From Avena insularis (Eukaryota; Streptophyta; Magnoliopsida; Poales; Poaceae): a DNA stretch of 64,000 nt. Below the pieces are notes generated by a model. It saw nothing but the letters and a program-made list of their open reading frames with translations, did not search any database and was not told where the DNA came from. Both the position numbers and the translations under genes were made by a program. Location: the NCBI GenBank assembly GCA_023614405.1, contig CM042693.1:160410731-160474730 (forward strand), in the 5' to 3' direction. Position 1 is the first letter of the stretch. Each line of letters starts with the position of its first letter. Below are positions 31,787-44,625 of this stretch, piece after piece.

Positions 31787-34250
31787 ATGGGTTCGAAGGG
31801 AGATGGGAGTGATGCTCCGGAGGTAGTCACCATGAACGATCTCAAGACGTTGGAAAAAACCTTGGTTAGTTCAATGGAGGCTAAGATGGAAGAGATGCGT
31901 CAATTTATAATGCGTCTCTACACATCCGCAACATCACCTCCATCTACCCCTGAGGCTACCACTCCGCAATCCAAGGAAACGGGTAAAACCGGTTCCAATG
32001 ATAACGAAGTGGTTGGTGATGGCACAAGCAAGAGCTCCTCCTCGAAAAATGATAGTCGTAAGGAAGGATACAATGAGTTTCCTCATGTGTATTCTCCTGA
32101 TCCACCTATCCCTCACCCACATATACATAATAGGGGTGATCCACCCAAACTTTCAGCATCTACTTTTAATCAATGGCAATTTTTTATGAAGTATCATGTG
32201 TGCAGCTCCTCCATTGAGTTATGGAAAATCATACAGAATGGTCTTCATGTTGGAGACCCCAACAATCTAACAAGATGAGAGGTTTTTGATAGTCAACTCA
32301 ACGCCACAACTCTACACATGATCCAGCTTGGTGTGGGTTACAAAGACATGCCACACATTCAACATCTTAGTACAGCTAAGGAAGCTTGGGATGCACTCAC
32401 CGAGCTCTTCATTGGAAATGAAAGTATGAGAAGGAATATATATGATGCTTTGAGCAATGAAGCTGAAGGTTTTTATATGTAGGATGGAGAAAACCACGAG
32501 GACATGTATAGGAGGCTCAAGTCAATAGCCACCACTTTCAGGAATCATGGTGCCTCCCATGTTGATGATGCATGGATCAAGCGCAAGAATGTCAGTGCTC
32601 TCATGCCATTTGAGCCCACAGATTTGAAGAGTCTTCAAGGAAGGCATAATTACCACCTTATGACATCCAATGAGGTAATGCAAGAAATGGCCGCTTTCAA
32701 AGTGGCTGCCAAGAATGCCGAAGATGCTCGTGCACGAGCTATGGGGATGCAAAAGGGGGTCAACATTGCTTTGAAGACTAGTGTGATTGATCATGATGAA
32801 GATGACATAGAAGGTATGGACTGTCCCGAGGATGTGAAAAGAATCCATGGAAAATACCTGGCCTTTTATGCTGAAACTTTTGGAAAGACCCGGCTAAGGC
32901 TAAATCTGAACTAGAACGCAAGAGTGGAGCTTATGTAAGAAAGGAAAATGGTCGCAAGCTGAGAACATGTTTCAACTGTGGAGACCGGCTGCACTTTGTA
33001 GCTGAGTGTCCATATCAAAATAGGGAAGATAATGGAGGAAGACTTATTTTCAAGGAAAAGTCAAAGGCTCCACGCAAGAAACAATTTGTAAAGAAAAATG
33101 CTCCCTTCAATAAGCAACCAAAGATTGTTCTAGTGGCTCAAGAAGAATATTCTTCGGGAAGTGAAGATGAGGACGGGGATGATAACTCTCGAGAGGTGGC
33201 TGCTATAGTCACATCATCTACACCAACATCACTCTTTGACTCCCCGAACGAAAACGTCATCAACAAGAATGCTACTTGTCTCATGGCAAGAGGTTCTGAG
33301 GTAACTACTTCTAACTCTTCTTTTCCTAAGGCTATGATTGACATGGATGATCCTACTAGTCTTAAGGTTAAAGAAGAGACTATTGCTTTGGACTATTTCT
33401 TCACTAACTTGCAAGGTGAGCACAAAATACGTTTTGAGGCTCTTATGGACCAACTGGCCCAAAATGAAGTTCTCCTCGAAGAAAAGGGCAGAATTAAAAG
33501 GGAGGATGCAATGGAAATTGCATCCTTAAAAATGCTCTAGAAGAAGAAGAGGCTCGGGTTTCTCTTGAAGAGAGGCTTGAGTCCATTGAGGAGTCACATG
33601 AAGAAATGGTGGCTAAGCTTGTTAAGGAACGCGACAATGTAGTCGCCAAAGCAAAGAAGTTAAAAAGGGAAAAGATTGACTTTGGGTCTGCTCATGATAG
33701 ACCCTCCGAGGAATTGGAGACACTTGACATCGCTCACAAGGCATTGAAAAGTGATTTCTCCATTCTCAATGAGTCACATGATCAACTCCAAATTCGATTG
33801 ACCAAGTATGATGTTCCTAGCTCATCTAAGTCAACATATTTTCACAAGGAAAATGCTAGTGTGGAAGAAGGATTTGTTAAGGACATCACTCACAAACATA
33901 AGGGTGTTCTTGATGAGGTTCTTTGCAAGCAAAAGTCAAATCTTGGTAAAGAGGGACTTGGGTATGTCACCAAGTCCAAGAAGAAGAAAAACAAGAAGAA
34001 GACCAAGAATGTTCAATCAAAGACAAGCACCGCTGAGAAGAATGTCACAAAAGACAAAACTAACAATATTGGTTTTTTAGGGTCTCACAATCCTAATTAT
34101 GAACTCTTTTGTGATTATTATGGCGATGTTTATGCTTATCATGTTGGTCCTTTTGATGAATATGTTGCTTGGTCTATTTGGGTTCCAAAGACCCTTGTTA
34201 CTAACATGAGAGGACCCATTGAAAAATGGGTACCTAAAACCAAGAAGTAA
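31787..34250 (+). pseudogene. Sirevirus gag with zinc knuckle and coiled-coil tail, broken
   Basis: The frame starts MGSKGDGSDAPEVV at 31787 and has stops at 32276-32278 and 32480-32482. It continues with a capsid-like region (MYRRLKSIATTFRNHG) to a frameshift near 32890. The next frame carries the CCHC knuckle CFNCGDRLHFVAEC at about 32968-33010 and an acidic/Ser-rich stretch (SSGSEDEDGDDNS). Another frameshift follows near 33535. The last frame is a Lys/Glu-rich coiled-coil-like segment and a basic tract (KSKKKKNKKKTKN), ending VPKTKK at 34250. Gag forms the virus-like particle and its knuckle binds RNA. The long charged tail after the knuckle is typical of Sireviruses. At least two stops and two shifts make it inactive. 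Confidence 0.85.
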
Positions 34251-34255
34251 TTCTC

Positions 34256-35655
34256 TTGCAGGGCTATGCTTCCGATGGGTCGAAATGGATGCTGGATAGT
34301 GGATGCACTAGTCATATGACCGGAAGCAAGGAGATCATCACGGAGATGCATCCCAATCATGACAATATTATAGTATCCTATGGTGATAAGTCTAAATCTC
34401 AGGTATTGGGTCTTGACAAGGTTGTGGTTGCTCATGATATCTCTCTCGTGGACGTCATGCTTGTTGAGACTCTCGGTTACAACCTTATTTCTGTTTGTTC
34501 CCTTGGCAAGATGGGTTTTGCTGTTTTTATTGATGATTATTTGGTGGTACTTTTGTGGAGCAAGTATCTAAAGGTCGCTTTCGTTGGGTACGTCGAAAAT
34601 GACCTGTATGTGGTGGACCTTTCGGGGAAAACCACTTCGGGTCCGATGTGCCTATTCGGAAAGGCCGACGTGGGCTGGCTATGGCATCGCCGTTTAGCCC
34701 ATGTCAACATGAGAACTTTGCAAAGTCTCCACAAGGGTGGCCACATCCTTGGACTAAAAGACAATGTCTCCTTTGCCAAAGATCGTGTTTGCATGGCTTG
34801 TGTTGAAGGCAAAATGCATGACTCTCCCCACAAGAGGAAGACTATTGTGTCTTCAAAGAGAATCTTGGAATTACTTCATGTGGACTTATTTGATCCTCCA
34901 TCTCATGCCAGTCTCGGTGGGAAGAAGTATTGCTTGGTCATTGTCGATGATTACTCAAGATATACATGGGTCTATTTATTCAAGCTAAAAAGTGAGACTC
35001 AACAAACGGTCATTGACTTTTCCAATGAAGTTCAACATCAACACAATGTTCCTATCTTGGCAATAAGAAGTGACAATGGCTCCGAATTCAAGAACTACAC
35101 TTTGAATGAGTTTCTAAGTGAAGAGGGGACAAGACATCAATATTTCGCTACGTACACCCCTCAACAAAATGGTGTAGCCGAGAGGAAGAACCGCACGTTG
35201 ATGGATATGGCAAGATCAATGTTAGCTGAATTCAAGTCTCCTTACAACTTTTGGGCTAAAGCCATATCCACTGCTTGTCACTCGTCTAACCGGCTCTACC
35301 TCCGAAAAATCTTGGACAAGACTCCTTATGAAATACTTACCGGTAACAAGCCCAACATCTCATACTTCAGGGTATTCGGTTGTAAGTGTTTCTTTCTTAT
35401 CAAAGGTATCCGCTTGTCTAAATTTGAGTACAAGGCTTTAGAAGGTATTTTTGTTGGTTACGGTGCCGAATCCCACACTTATAGAGTCTACAACAAGCTC
35501 ACCGAGACTGTTGTAGAGTCTTGTAGTGTGGAGTTCGATGAAAATAATGGCTCCCATGTGGGGCAAGTTGATGTTTGTGATGCAGATGTTGAAATACCCC
35601 AAGATGCCATAAGAAGAATGGGCGTGGGATTTTTCCGCCCCATTGAGGAACCCCT
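34256..35655 (+). pseudogene. Sirevirus pol part 1: protease and integrase
   Basis: This open frame is in a different frame from the end of gag. The protease motif is LDSGCTSHMTG at about 34290-34322. A GAG-pre-integrase module follows (WLWHRRLAHVNMRTLQSLHKG, then CMACVEGKMHDSPH). The integrase core has its three acidic residues in HVDLF, RSDNGSEF and QNGVAERKN. The copia integrase C-terminal region ends at PIEEP, where the CCCCT target site at 35651-35655 is interrupted by the minus-strand copia. No stop lies in this part. The reading frame resumes without loss at 44029, so the insertion was the first gross break here. Confidence 0.9.
35651..35655 (+). repeat. Target duplication CCCCT, left copy
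   Basis: CCCCT precedes the copia LTR start TGTAGGG at 35656 and is repeated at 44024-44028 after the other LTR, giving a 5-bp duplication. Confidence 0.9.
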
Positions 35656-37317
35656 TGTAGGGTTCGCAGCATAGAAAACAAAAAATTTCCTACGATGGGA
35701 ACAACTATGTACCAAGATCTATCTACTAGATACAAACAACGGGCGGATGTATATCCGTAGAGAACATACCCTTGAAGACCTACAAAGCTTAACGAGTTCA
35801 ACTCGTGGTTGATGTAGACGATCTCTTGCCGATCTCAAGATCGAGAGGAAGTCCTAGCGCCGCAAAGCAGCAGCGCATCCGTGATCGCACACACGTACAA
35901 GACACCGAGCAACCTCCGCCTCCTCGCTCCAGCGATGTAGCGGAAACACAACCCTTTCTTGCCGAATAGCCACCGGGAACATGTATCTCGCTAGTCCGAG
36001 ACCATGTGGGATAAATTCTAGAGAGGGAGAGAGATCCTTCATGAGGAGGTGTGAGTGAGAGAGAGGAGAGGGGGTGCCTTTTATAGGAGGAGGGGGGGGG
36101 CACCCAAGGGGGTGGCCGCCGGCCATGGGGGCTGCCCCCTCCCCTCCTTCATTCATGTGGGTGGACACTCCACTCACAAAAATCCATTCAAATCCCTCCA
36201 CTCAAAATCCCACTCAAACTTGCCATTAAATTTCCACCAAATTTAATGCAAACTCTCATTAAATAAAACTCTTTTATTTTATTCAGAATTTTGTCAATTA
36301 CTTTAATGACAAACATTCAAAAATAACCCCTTGCTAGAATTCTATTTCACATGCATAACCACTTTATGCAATTTCACCCGAAAACCTGTTTCGGTATCTA
36401 GTGAAATAAATTCCTATGCTTGTTTATTCTTTCGGCATGAAACATTTGCTCCAACTGGATGTCAGTGTCCCTTAAGTGTGTCACCCTACGGTTCACGAAT
36501 AATACGGACATGATCGAGACCCTTCTCCGATCAATAATCAGTAGCGGGACCTGGAGATCCATACTGACTCCCACACATTCAACGATGACTTTCCTGTGAT
36601 CGTCGGAACCTTTTATGCTTGTATCTTAATCCCTTTGTTTCATGATATTTTACATGTCCGAGATTCGACCGTCGGTATCTCCATACCTAGTTTGATCTCG
36701 TTACTGACATGCACTCTTTTCTCGTTCCCATGATATAACATTCTAGTGATCAAATCACTTGCTTGCAAGCTAACCAATGTGATATCACCGAGAGGGCCCA
36801 GAGTATATCTATCTGTCATCAAGATGAACAAATTCCACTCTTGATCCATGATTCTCAACATAACACTTTAGTAGCTTTGAAGCCATCTTTATAATCACCC
36901 AGTTACGGTGTGACGTTTGATGTCAACAAGAAACTCTTCCGGTGTTAGTGATTGGCATGATCTCATGGTCTAAGGATTAGGACTACTTCGTAAGTTGTTT
37001 ATAGCAATATAAACTCAATGACTTTGATCGTAGTGCTATAATTCGGATGAATGTTCATCACACCATTACACTAATGTTGTGATCTCGTTATTAACAACAT
37101 CCAATGTCTATGATCAGGAAACTGTGATCATCTTGTTAATCAACAAACTAGTTTATGAGAGAGGCATAACTAGGAACTTTCTGTTTGTTTATTAAACACA
37201 CATGTATTAACGTTTCCGTATTAATACAATTATAGCATGCAAAATAAACATCTATCATATACTTGGAATACACATAATAAACATTTTATTATTGCCTCCC
37301 AGGGCATATTCCCTTCA
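35656..37317 (-). mobile_element. 3' LTR of the BARE/Angela-like copia (1662 bp)
   Basis: On the minus strand it runs TGAAGGGAATATGCCC...GCGAACCCTACA. It is near-identical to 42368-44023. Open frames within it (such as 35798-36103 and 36055-36246) recur in the other LTR and are not genes. Confidence 0.92.
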
Positions 37318-37333
37318 GTCTCCCACTTGCACT
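37318..37333 (-). other. Polypurine tract of the BARE/Angela-like copia
   Basis: On the minus strand AGTGCAAGTGGGAGAC lies directly before the 3' LTR. It is identical to the tract at 18054-18069. Confidence 0.85.
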
Positions 37334-37456
37334 AGAGACAATAATCTAGTTACATAGTGATGTATCTAACACCCATGGAGTTCTGGTGTAGATCATGTTT
37401 TGCTCTAGGGAGAGTTTTAGTCAACGGATCTGCTACATTGAGATCCGTATGTACTT

Positions 37457-40400
37457 CTAAATCTTTATATCTCCATCCTTGACATGCTCGCGGATGGAGT
37501 GAAACCGGCGCTTAATATGCTTGGAATGCTTATGAGACCTTGGCTCTTTGGCATTGGCAATGGCACCATTGTTGTCACAATAGATCACCATTGGGTCCAA
37601 CGCGTTTGCAACCACACCTAGTTTGGATATGAACTCCTTCATCCAAACCGCTTCCTGAGCCGCTTCTGAAGCAGCAACATATTCGGCCTCCGTTGTTGAT
37701 CCCGCCACCACAGGTTGTTTGGAGCTCCTCCAACTGACCGCTCCGCCATTCATGAGAAATACGTATCCGGATTGAGACTTAGAGTCATCCGGATCGGTGT
37801 CAAAGCTAGCGTCGACATAACACTTAGCGACGAGCTCTTCTTCACCTCCGTATACAAGAACATATCCTTAGTTCTTTGTAAGTACTTAAGGATATTCTTA
37901 ACCGCTTTCCAGTGTTCCGAACCTGGATCCGATTGGTACCTACTAGTCAAACTAATAGCATGTGCCACATCCAGTCTTGTACATAGCATGGCGTACATTA
38001 TATAGCCTATGGTTGAAGCATAGGGGACTTTGTCCATTTTCTCTCTTTCTTCCGCCGTAGCCGGACTTTGAGTCTTACTCAATGTCGTGCCTTGTGTCAT
38101 AGGTAAGAACCCCTTCTTACTATCTTCCATTTTAAACTTCTTTAAAATCTTATCAAGTTATGTACTTTGCGATAGCCCTATTAGGCGCCTAGATCTATCT
38201 CTATAGATATTTATGCCTAACATGTATGACGCTTCACCTAGGTCCTTCATTGAAAATTTACTGTTTAGATAACTTTTAACACTGTTTAAAAGATCTATAT
38301 CATTTCCGATCAATAATATGTCATCCACATATAATATCAGAAATGCCACATTGCTCCCACTCACTTTCTTGTAAATACAAGCTTCTCCATAAGTTTGGAC
38401 AAATCCAAACTCTTTGATCACCTCATCAAAGCGGAGATTCCAACTTCGTGATGCTTGCTTCAATCCATAGATGGATCGCTGAAGCTTGCACACCTTGTTA
38501 GCATCCTTAGGATCGACAAAACCCTTTGGTTGTATCATATACAACTCTTCTTCAATATTACCATTGAGAAACGCGGTTTTGACATCCATCTGCCATATCT
38601 CATAATCAAAATATGCAGCAATTGCTAACATAATCCTAACTAACTTTAGCATTGCTACGGGAGAGAATGTCTCATCGTAGTCAACTCCTTGAATTTGTTG
38701 AAACCCCTTTGCGACAAGTCGAGCTTTATAGACGGTCACATTACCATCAGCATCAGTTTTCCTTTTGAAAATCCATTTGTTCTCCATGGCCTTTTGGTCG
38801 TGAGGTAAGTCCACCAAGTTCCAAACTTGATTTTCATACATGGATTCCATCTCGGATTTCATGGCTTCTAACCATTTATTGGAATCCGGGCTCATCATCG
38901 CTTCTTCATATGTCACAGGGTCATCATTTTCATCAACCATGAAATTCATGACAGGATTTCCGTACAGCTCGGGAGCTGCACGCGTCCTGCTAGACCTGCG
39001 AGGTTCGGTAGTATTCTCTTTCGGAGTTTCATGATCATTATCATTAGTTCCCTCTTCAACAGGTGAAGCCAACTCCGGAACAACTTCCGGCGCTGCGCTA
39101 CTCGCCATACTTTGAAGAGAAGGTTCAATAACCTCTTCGAGTTCTACCTTCCGACTACTCACACCTTTCGCGAGAAACTCTTTCTCTAGAAAGGATCCAT
39201 TCTTGGCAACAAAAACCTTGCCCTCGGATCTGTGATTGAAGGAATACCCAATAGTTTCCTTAGGGTATCCTATGAAGACGCATTTTTCTGCTTTGGGTTC
39301 GAGTTTATCCGGTTGAAGTTTCTTCACATAAACATCGCATCCCCAAACTTTAAGAAATGACAGCTTAGGTTTGTTTCCAAACCATAATTCATACGGTGTC
39401 TTTTCAACGGATTTAGATGGTGCCCGATTTAAAGTGAATGCAGCAGTTTCTAGTGCATAACCCCAAAATGACAACGGCAAGTCCGTCAGAGACATCATAG
39501 ATCGAACCATATCTAATAAAGTACGATTATGACGTTCCGACACACCATTTCACTGTGGTGTTCCGGCAGGTGTGAGTTGTGAAACAATTCCACACTCTTT
39601 CATGTGAGTGCTAAACTCGTAACTTAGATACTCACCTCCACGGTCGGACCATAGAAATTTGATCTTTCTATTACGATGATTTTCCACTTCACTGAAATTC
39701 CTTGAACTTTTCAAAGGTTTCAGACTTGTGTTTCATCAAGTAGATATAACCGTATTCTACTCAAATCAACCGTGAAAGTAACAAAACAACGATATCCACC
39801 TCACGCCGACACACTCATTGGACCACATACATCATAATGTATGATTTCCAATAAATCTGTCGCCCGCTCCATTGAACCGGAAAACGGCGTTCTAGTCATA
39901 TTGCCCATAAGGCATGGCTCACATGTATCAAATGATTCAAAATCAAGTGATTCCAAAAGTCCATCCGAATGGAGCTTCTTCATGCGTTTAACGCCAATAT
40001 GACCTAGACGGCAGTGCCACATATATGCGGATATATCATCATTTAGTTTAATCCTTTTAGCATCAACATTATGAATATGTGTAACATTATTATCGAGATC
40101 CAATAGAAATAAACCATTCATCATCGGTGCATGACCATAAAAGATTTCATTCATATAAATGTAACAACCATTGTTCTTGGATTTAAATGAATAACCACTT
40201 CACATTAAACACGATCCAGATACGTTGTTCATGCTAAGTGCTGGCACCAGATAACAATTCTTCAAGTTTATTACTAATCCCGACGGCAAGTGGAGAGGTA
40301 GCGTTCCGACGGCGATCACATCAACGCTTGATCCATTGCCGACATGCATCTTGACCTCACCCCTTGCTAGCGGTCGCTTGTTCCGCAGCCCCTGATTCGA

Positions 40401-40500
40401 GTTACAAATATTAGCAACTGAACCAGTATCAAATACCTAGGTGCTACTGCGAGCACTAGTCAAGTACACATCAATAACATGTATATCATTTATACCTTTG
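37457..40500 (-). pseudogene. BARE/Angela-like copia pol, broken
   Basis: Reading down the minus strand from about 40500, a zinc-knuckle remnant (CYYCKGTSHWKRNC at about 40545-40586) precedes a decayed protease region. The GAG-pre-integrase block follows (YMWHCRLGHIGVKRMKKLHSDG, within 40154-39801), then a damaged integrase core. A long intact stretch 39543-38158 carries the end of integrase and the reverse transcriptase: ENKWIFKRK, QMDVKTAFLNG, SIYGLKQASR and the catalytic LYVDDILL. RNase H continues over 38130-37750 and 37753-37457 with SSKQPVVAGSTTEAEYVA and CDNNGAIANAKEP. Stops and shifts separate these pieces. The RT segment alone is open for 461 codons. Confidence 0.9.
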
Positions 40501-40618
40501 TTTGCCTTGCCGGCCTTCTTGTCTGCCAAATACTTGGGGCAGTTGCGCTTCCAGTGGCTAGTCCCCTTACAATAGTAGCACTCGGTATCAGACTTAGGTC
40601 CAACTCGGCGTTTCTTTT

Positions 40619-41314
40619 TCAGACAGCGGCTTGCGCCTTACTTCCCTTCCGTTTTCCCTTCTTGTCTTTCTTGAAACCAGTGTTCCTATTGATCATCAAC
40701 ACTTGATGTTCCTTTTTGATCTCCACTTCTGCAGTTTTAAGCATTGACAGAAGCTTAGGGAGAGACTTCTTCATGCCTTGCATATTATAGTTCATCACGA
40801 AGCTCTTATAGCTAGGAGGCAGAGACTGCAGAACACGATGGATGCCTAAGTCAATGGGAATCGTTATTCCCAAGGACACAAGCTTATCGGCGTAACCCGA
40901 CATCTTTAGTACGCTCACTAACAGAGCTGTGCTCTTCCATCATGCAGCTAAAGAACTTTCTGAAGCGTTGTAGCTCTCTACAGCAGCATGTGTGTCGAAA
41001 ATCATTTTCAACTCACCCATTGTATCAAATGCATTGCCGTTTTCGAAACGCTTTCGAAGTTCCGGCTCTATCCCATACAATATGCCGCAATGAACTAAAT
41101 TGTGGTCCTCCTGACGAGTCTGATAGACATTCTTCTCCTCGTCAGGGGAATCCTCAAAGGGTGGGGGGCCTAGCGGCGCTTCTAGCACATATTGTTTTTG
41201 TGCAGCAGAGAGGAGAATCTTCAAATTCATGGATCATTCGGTAAAGTTGCTAGCGTTCGTTGCAAGTTTCTCTTTCTCCATGAACACATTGAAATTAAAA
41301 GCAGGTGGTGCCAT
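40619..41314 (-). pseudogene. BARE/Angela-like copia gag, broken
   Basis: An ATG at 41312-41314 starts a gag-like frame with a TGA early on (expected Trp in NFTEW). It continues over 41230-40940 (MNLKILLSAAQKQYVLEAPL, ELRKRFENGNAFDTMGELK). A frameshift leads to 40918-40619 (VLQSLPPSYKSFVMNYNMQG, then the basic KKDKKGKRKGSKAQ). The capsid-like region precedes the knuckle listed with pol. It is broken by at least one stop and one frameshift. Confidence 0.85.
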
Positions 41315-42353
41315 CTACAACAGAATTTGTAAAGTTTAGACTAAGTTTATGATAGATTGAGTTTAACTAATCCATATTACGAATGAACTCCCACTCAAAA
41401 ACGACATCCCTCGTGCCTTTTTGGTGATTACATGAACCAAATCCACTACACCAAGTCCGATCATCACGTGAGTCGGTGTAGCTTCAAAGGCGAGCATCAA
41501 ATGGGCATCATATCTACTATATGACTCATGCTTAACCTTTCGGTCCGTGTTCCGAGGCCATGTCTATACATGCTAGGCTCGCCAAGTTAGAACCTTAGTA
41601 TTCGCGTGTGTAACTGTTTTACTCCCGATATATGGTCGTGGATCCAAGAACACCCGATCATCACGTGATGTCTTGGAGCGACGAAAACATAATCGGTGCA
41701 TACTAAAGGAAGAACACATTCTTATCTTGATATTTAAATGAGGGATCATCTTATTATGCTAACAAAGCGCTAAACAAGCAATATAAGATGCTATCAAACA
41801 TCACATGTTTATTAGTGGAATGATATGGTTCTCGCATATGATCTCTATCATGTACACCATGGTATGATCACTATCATACCTATGTGTAAGTCCAAGGTCT
41901 ATGGAGATTACATGTTATGTATGTTGTAAGAGTATCATCTCATACTTATACTTACAACATCACCATATCATAACACTAGCCCAGCAACAATCTAAACTAG
42001 ACACCTCTAATTTATCCATTGCAAGTTTTACGTGGCTTAGGGCTTTCGAGATAGAACTGTTCTTACCTACGAACATGAACCACAACGAGGATAACCAAAT
42101 TGTTGACAACTTGTTGCAAAATAGATATTGACTATAGTAGGAGAGACAGACACCCGCTAGCCACTTATGCAAACTAGTTGCATGTCAAGCGTGGAACAAA
42201 TCTCATGTGCGAGGACATGTAAAGTTTGTCCGGGCCGCTTCATCCCACTATGCCACCAATATCCAAAATTACAACTAAGGAGCAATAACATGATCATCAT
42301 CGCCCACATACTCATATGTGTCCTACCCGTGTAAAGCATCTACGCATAGATCC
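41315..42353 (-). other. 5' untranslated leader of the BARE/Angela-like copia
   Basis: About 1 kb lies between the primer site and the gag start, as is usual for BARE-type elements. No coding frame is supported. Confidence 0.7.
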
Positions 42354-42366
42354 GGCTCTGATACCA
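42354..42366 (-). other. Primer-binding site (initiator tRNA-Met) of the copia
   Basis: On the minus strand TGGTATCAGAGCC follows the 5' LTR end by one base. It is identical to the Sirevirus primer site. Confidence 0.9.
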
Positions 42367-42367
42367 C

Positions 42368-44023
42368 TGTAGGGTTCGCAGCATAGAAAACAAATTTTTT
42401 CCTACGATGGGAACAACTATGTACCAAGATCTATCTACTAGATACAAACAACGGGCGGATGTATATCCGTAGAGAACATACCCTTGAAGACCGACAAAGC
42501 TTAACAAGTTCAACTCGTGGTTGATGTAGACGATCTCTTGCCGATCTCAAGATCGAGAGGAAGTCCTAGCGCCGCAAAGCAGCAGCGCATCCGTGATCGC
42601 ACACACGTATGTAGAGCAACCTCCGCCTACTCGCTCCAGTGATGCAGCGGAAGCACAACCCTTTCTTGCCGAATAGCCACCGGGAACATGTATCTCGCTA
42701 GTCCGAGACCATGGGGGATAAATTCTAGAGAGGGAGAGAGATCCTTCACGAGGAGCTGTGAGTGAGAGAGAGGAGAGGGGTGCCTTTTATAGGAGGAGGG
42801 GGTGGGCACCCAAGGGGGTGGCCGCCGGCCATGGGGGCTGCCCCCTCCCCTCCTTCATTCATGTGGGTGGACACTCCACTCACAAAAATCCATTCAAATC
42901 CCTCCACTCAAAATCCCACTCAAACTTGCCATTAAATTTCCACCAAATTTAATGCAAACTCTCATTAAATAAAACTCTTTTATTTTATTCAGAATTTTGT
43001 CAATTACTTTAATGACAAACATTTACAAATAACCCCTTGCTAGAATTATATTTCACATGCATAACCACTTTATGCAATTTCACCCGAAAACCTGTTTCGG
43101 TATCTAGTGAAATAAATTCCTGCGCTTGTTTATTCTTTCGGCATGAAACATTTGCTCCAACTGGATGTCAGTGTCCCTTAAGTGTGTCACCCTATGGTTC
43201 GCGAATAATGCAGACATGATCGAGACCCTTCTTCGATCAATAATCAGTAGCGGGACCTGGAGATCCATACCGACTCCCACACATTCAACAAAGACTTTCC
43301 TATGATCGTCGGAACCTTTTATGCTTGTATCTTAATCCCTTTGTTTCACGATATATTACATGTCCGAGATTTGATCATCGGTATCTCCATACCTAGTTTG
43401 ATCTCGTTACTGACATGCACTCTTTTCTCGTTCCCGTGATATAACATTCTAGTGATCAAATCACTTGCTTGCAAGCTAACCAATGTGATATCACCGAGAG
43501 GGCCCAGAGTATATCTATCCGTCATCGGGATGAACAAATTCCACTCTTGATCCATGATTCTCAACATAACACTTTAGTAGCTTTGAAGCCATCTTTATAA
43601 TCACCCAGTTACGGTGTGACGTTTGATGTCAACAAGAAACTCTTCCGGTGTTAGTGATTGGCATGATCTCATGGTCTAAGGATTAGGACTACTTCGTAAG
43701 TTGTTTATAGCAATATAAACTCAATGACTTTGATTGTAATGCTATACTTCAGATGAATGTTCATCACACCATTACACTAATGCTGTGATCTCGTTATTAA
43801 CAACATCCAATGTCTATGATCAGGAAACTGTGATCATCTTGTTAATCAATGAACTAGTTTATGAGAGAGGCATAACTAGGAACTTTCTGTTTGTTTATTA
43901 AACACACATGTATTAACATTTCCATATTAATACAATTATAGCATGCAAAATAAACATCTATCATATACTTCGAATACACATAATAAACATTTTATTTTTG
44001 CCTCTCAGGGCATATTCCCTTCA
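42368..44023 (-). mobile_element. 5' LTR of the BARE/Angela-like copia (1656 bp)
   Basis: It pairs with 35656-37317. The two differ by about 48 substitutions and indels near 42610 and 42790. It ends against the target duplication CCCCT at 44024-44028. Confidence 0.92.
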
Positions 44024-44028
44024 CCCCT

Positions 44029-44625
44029 TGTGGCGGATGGGGAAGGACAATGCTCCACTCAAGTGGAGCCCTCATCTACACAAGATCAACAAGCTCCTAC
44101 TGCTGGAGAAAACTCTGCACCAACACCGAAACCTACTGAAGATCATCAGTCCCCTGGACAAAATGGTAGTCCCAGGCCGGACTATCCGCCCCCTCCAAGG
44201 GGCGGACAGTCCGCCCCTGGCACTCCAACTCGTCTCAGGGGATCAGAAGAAGAAGAAAATAGCCAAGAAAACTCCAGGCCGGATTCTCCGGCCCCCGAGG
44301 GCGGATTATCCGGCCCTGGAACTCCCAGCTCTATCAGTCCTTCACAGGAAGAGGAAGTTGTAGCCACATCTCCCAGGCCGGATAGTCCGGCCCCACCAAG
44401 GGGTGGATTATCCAGCCCTAAAGAAAATTTCAGCAGCAAGCTCCTGTTGTCAACTCCGACCAAGATCAAGGGCAAGGTAGTGGACAAGACAAGGATACAA
44501 ATGCTGAATCAACTCCTTATAGAAACAATAAGGACATTGAGGCTTGTCGCAAGGCTCGTGCTGATCAGAACCTTGAGCTAAGGGGTCACACTCTTGACAA
44601 GGTTGTCGGTGATCTACGAAGAAGG
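44029..44625 (+). pseudogene. Sirevirus pol part 2: linker between integrase and RT, with palindrome-encoded peptide repeats
   Basis: The frame resumes exactly where it stopped at 35655. This low-complexity linker is Pro/Ser/Glu-rich and holds three copies of a peptide of the form RPDSPAPxxGGLSxPG (at about 44173-44220, 44273-44320 and 44371-44420). Each is encoded by a pair of palindromes of the LTR type. A frameshift near 44440-44480 ends the open frame before reverse transcriptase. Linkers here are normally variable, so the insertion of repeats may have been tolerated. Confidence 0.8.
44173..44420 (+). repeat. Three palindrome pairs inside pol
   Basis: Pairs at 44175-44220, 44275-44320 and 44373-44420 each hold two imperfect palindromes of the CGGAnnnTCCG type joined by a short purine/pyrimidine loop, for example CCGGACTATCCGCCCC then GGGGCGGACAGTCCGCCCC. 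Spacing between pairs is about 100 bp. The arms match those of the LTR array. Confidence 0.9.

Larger units (their letters stand above)
35656..44023 (-). mobile_element. BARE/Angela-like copia, complete but decayed, antisense in the Sirevirus
   Basis: This is an 8368-bp element on the minus strand with LTRs at 42368-44023 (5') and 35656-37317 (3'), CCCCT on both sides, a tRNA-Met primer site, and a purine tract. Gag, protease, integrase, reverse transcriptase and RNase H are in copia order. By eye the LTRs differ at about 48 of ~1650 positions (2.9%) plus small indels. With a commonly used grass LTR rate of 1.3e-8 this is roughly 1.1 million years. Several stops and frameshifts make it non-autonomous. 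Confidence 0.92.

Noticed and set aside
34236..34276. Very short intron between the gag stop and pol (an AG acceptor-like TTCTCTTGCAG)
   Set aside because: The only donor nearby would make an intron of about 17 bp, far below the plant minimum; gag and pol in different frames are normal for these elements.
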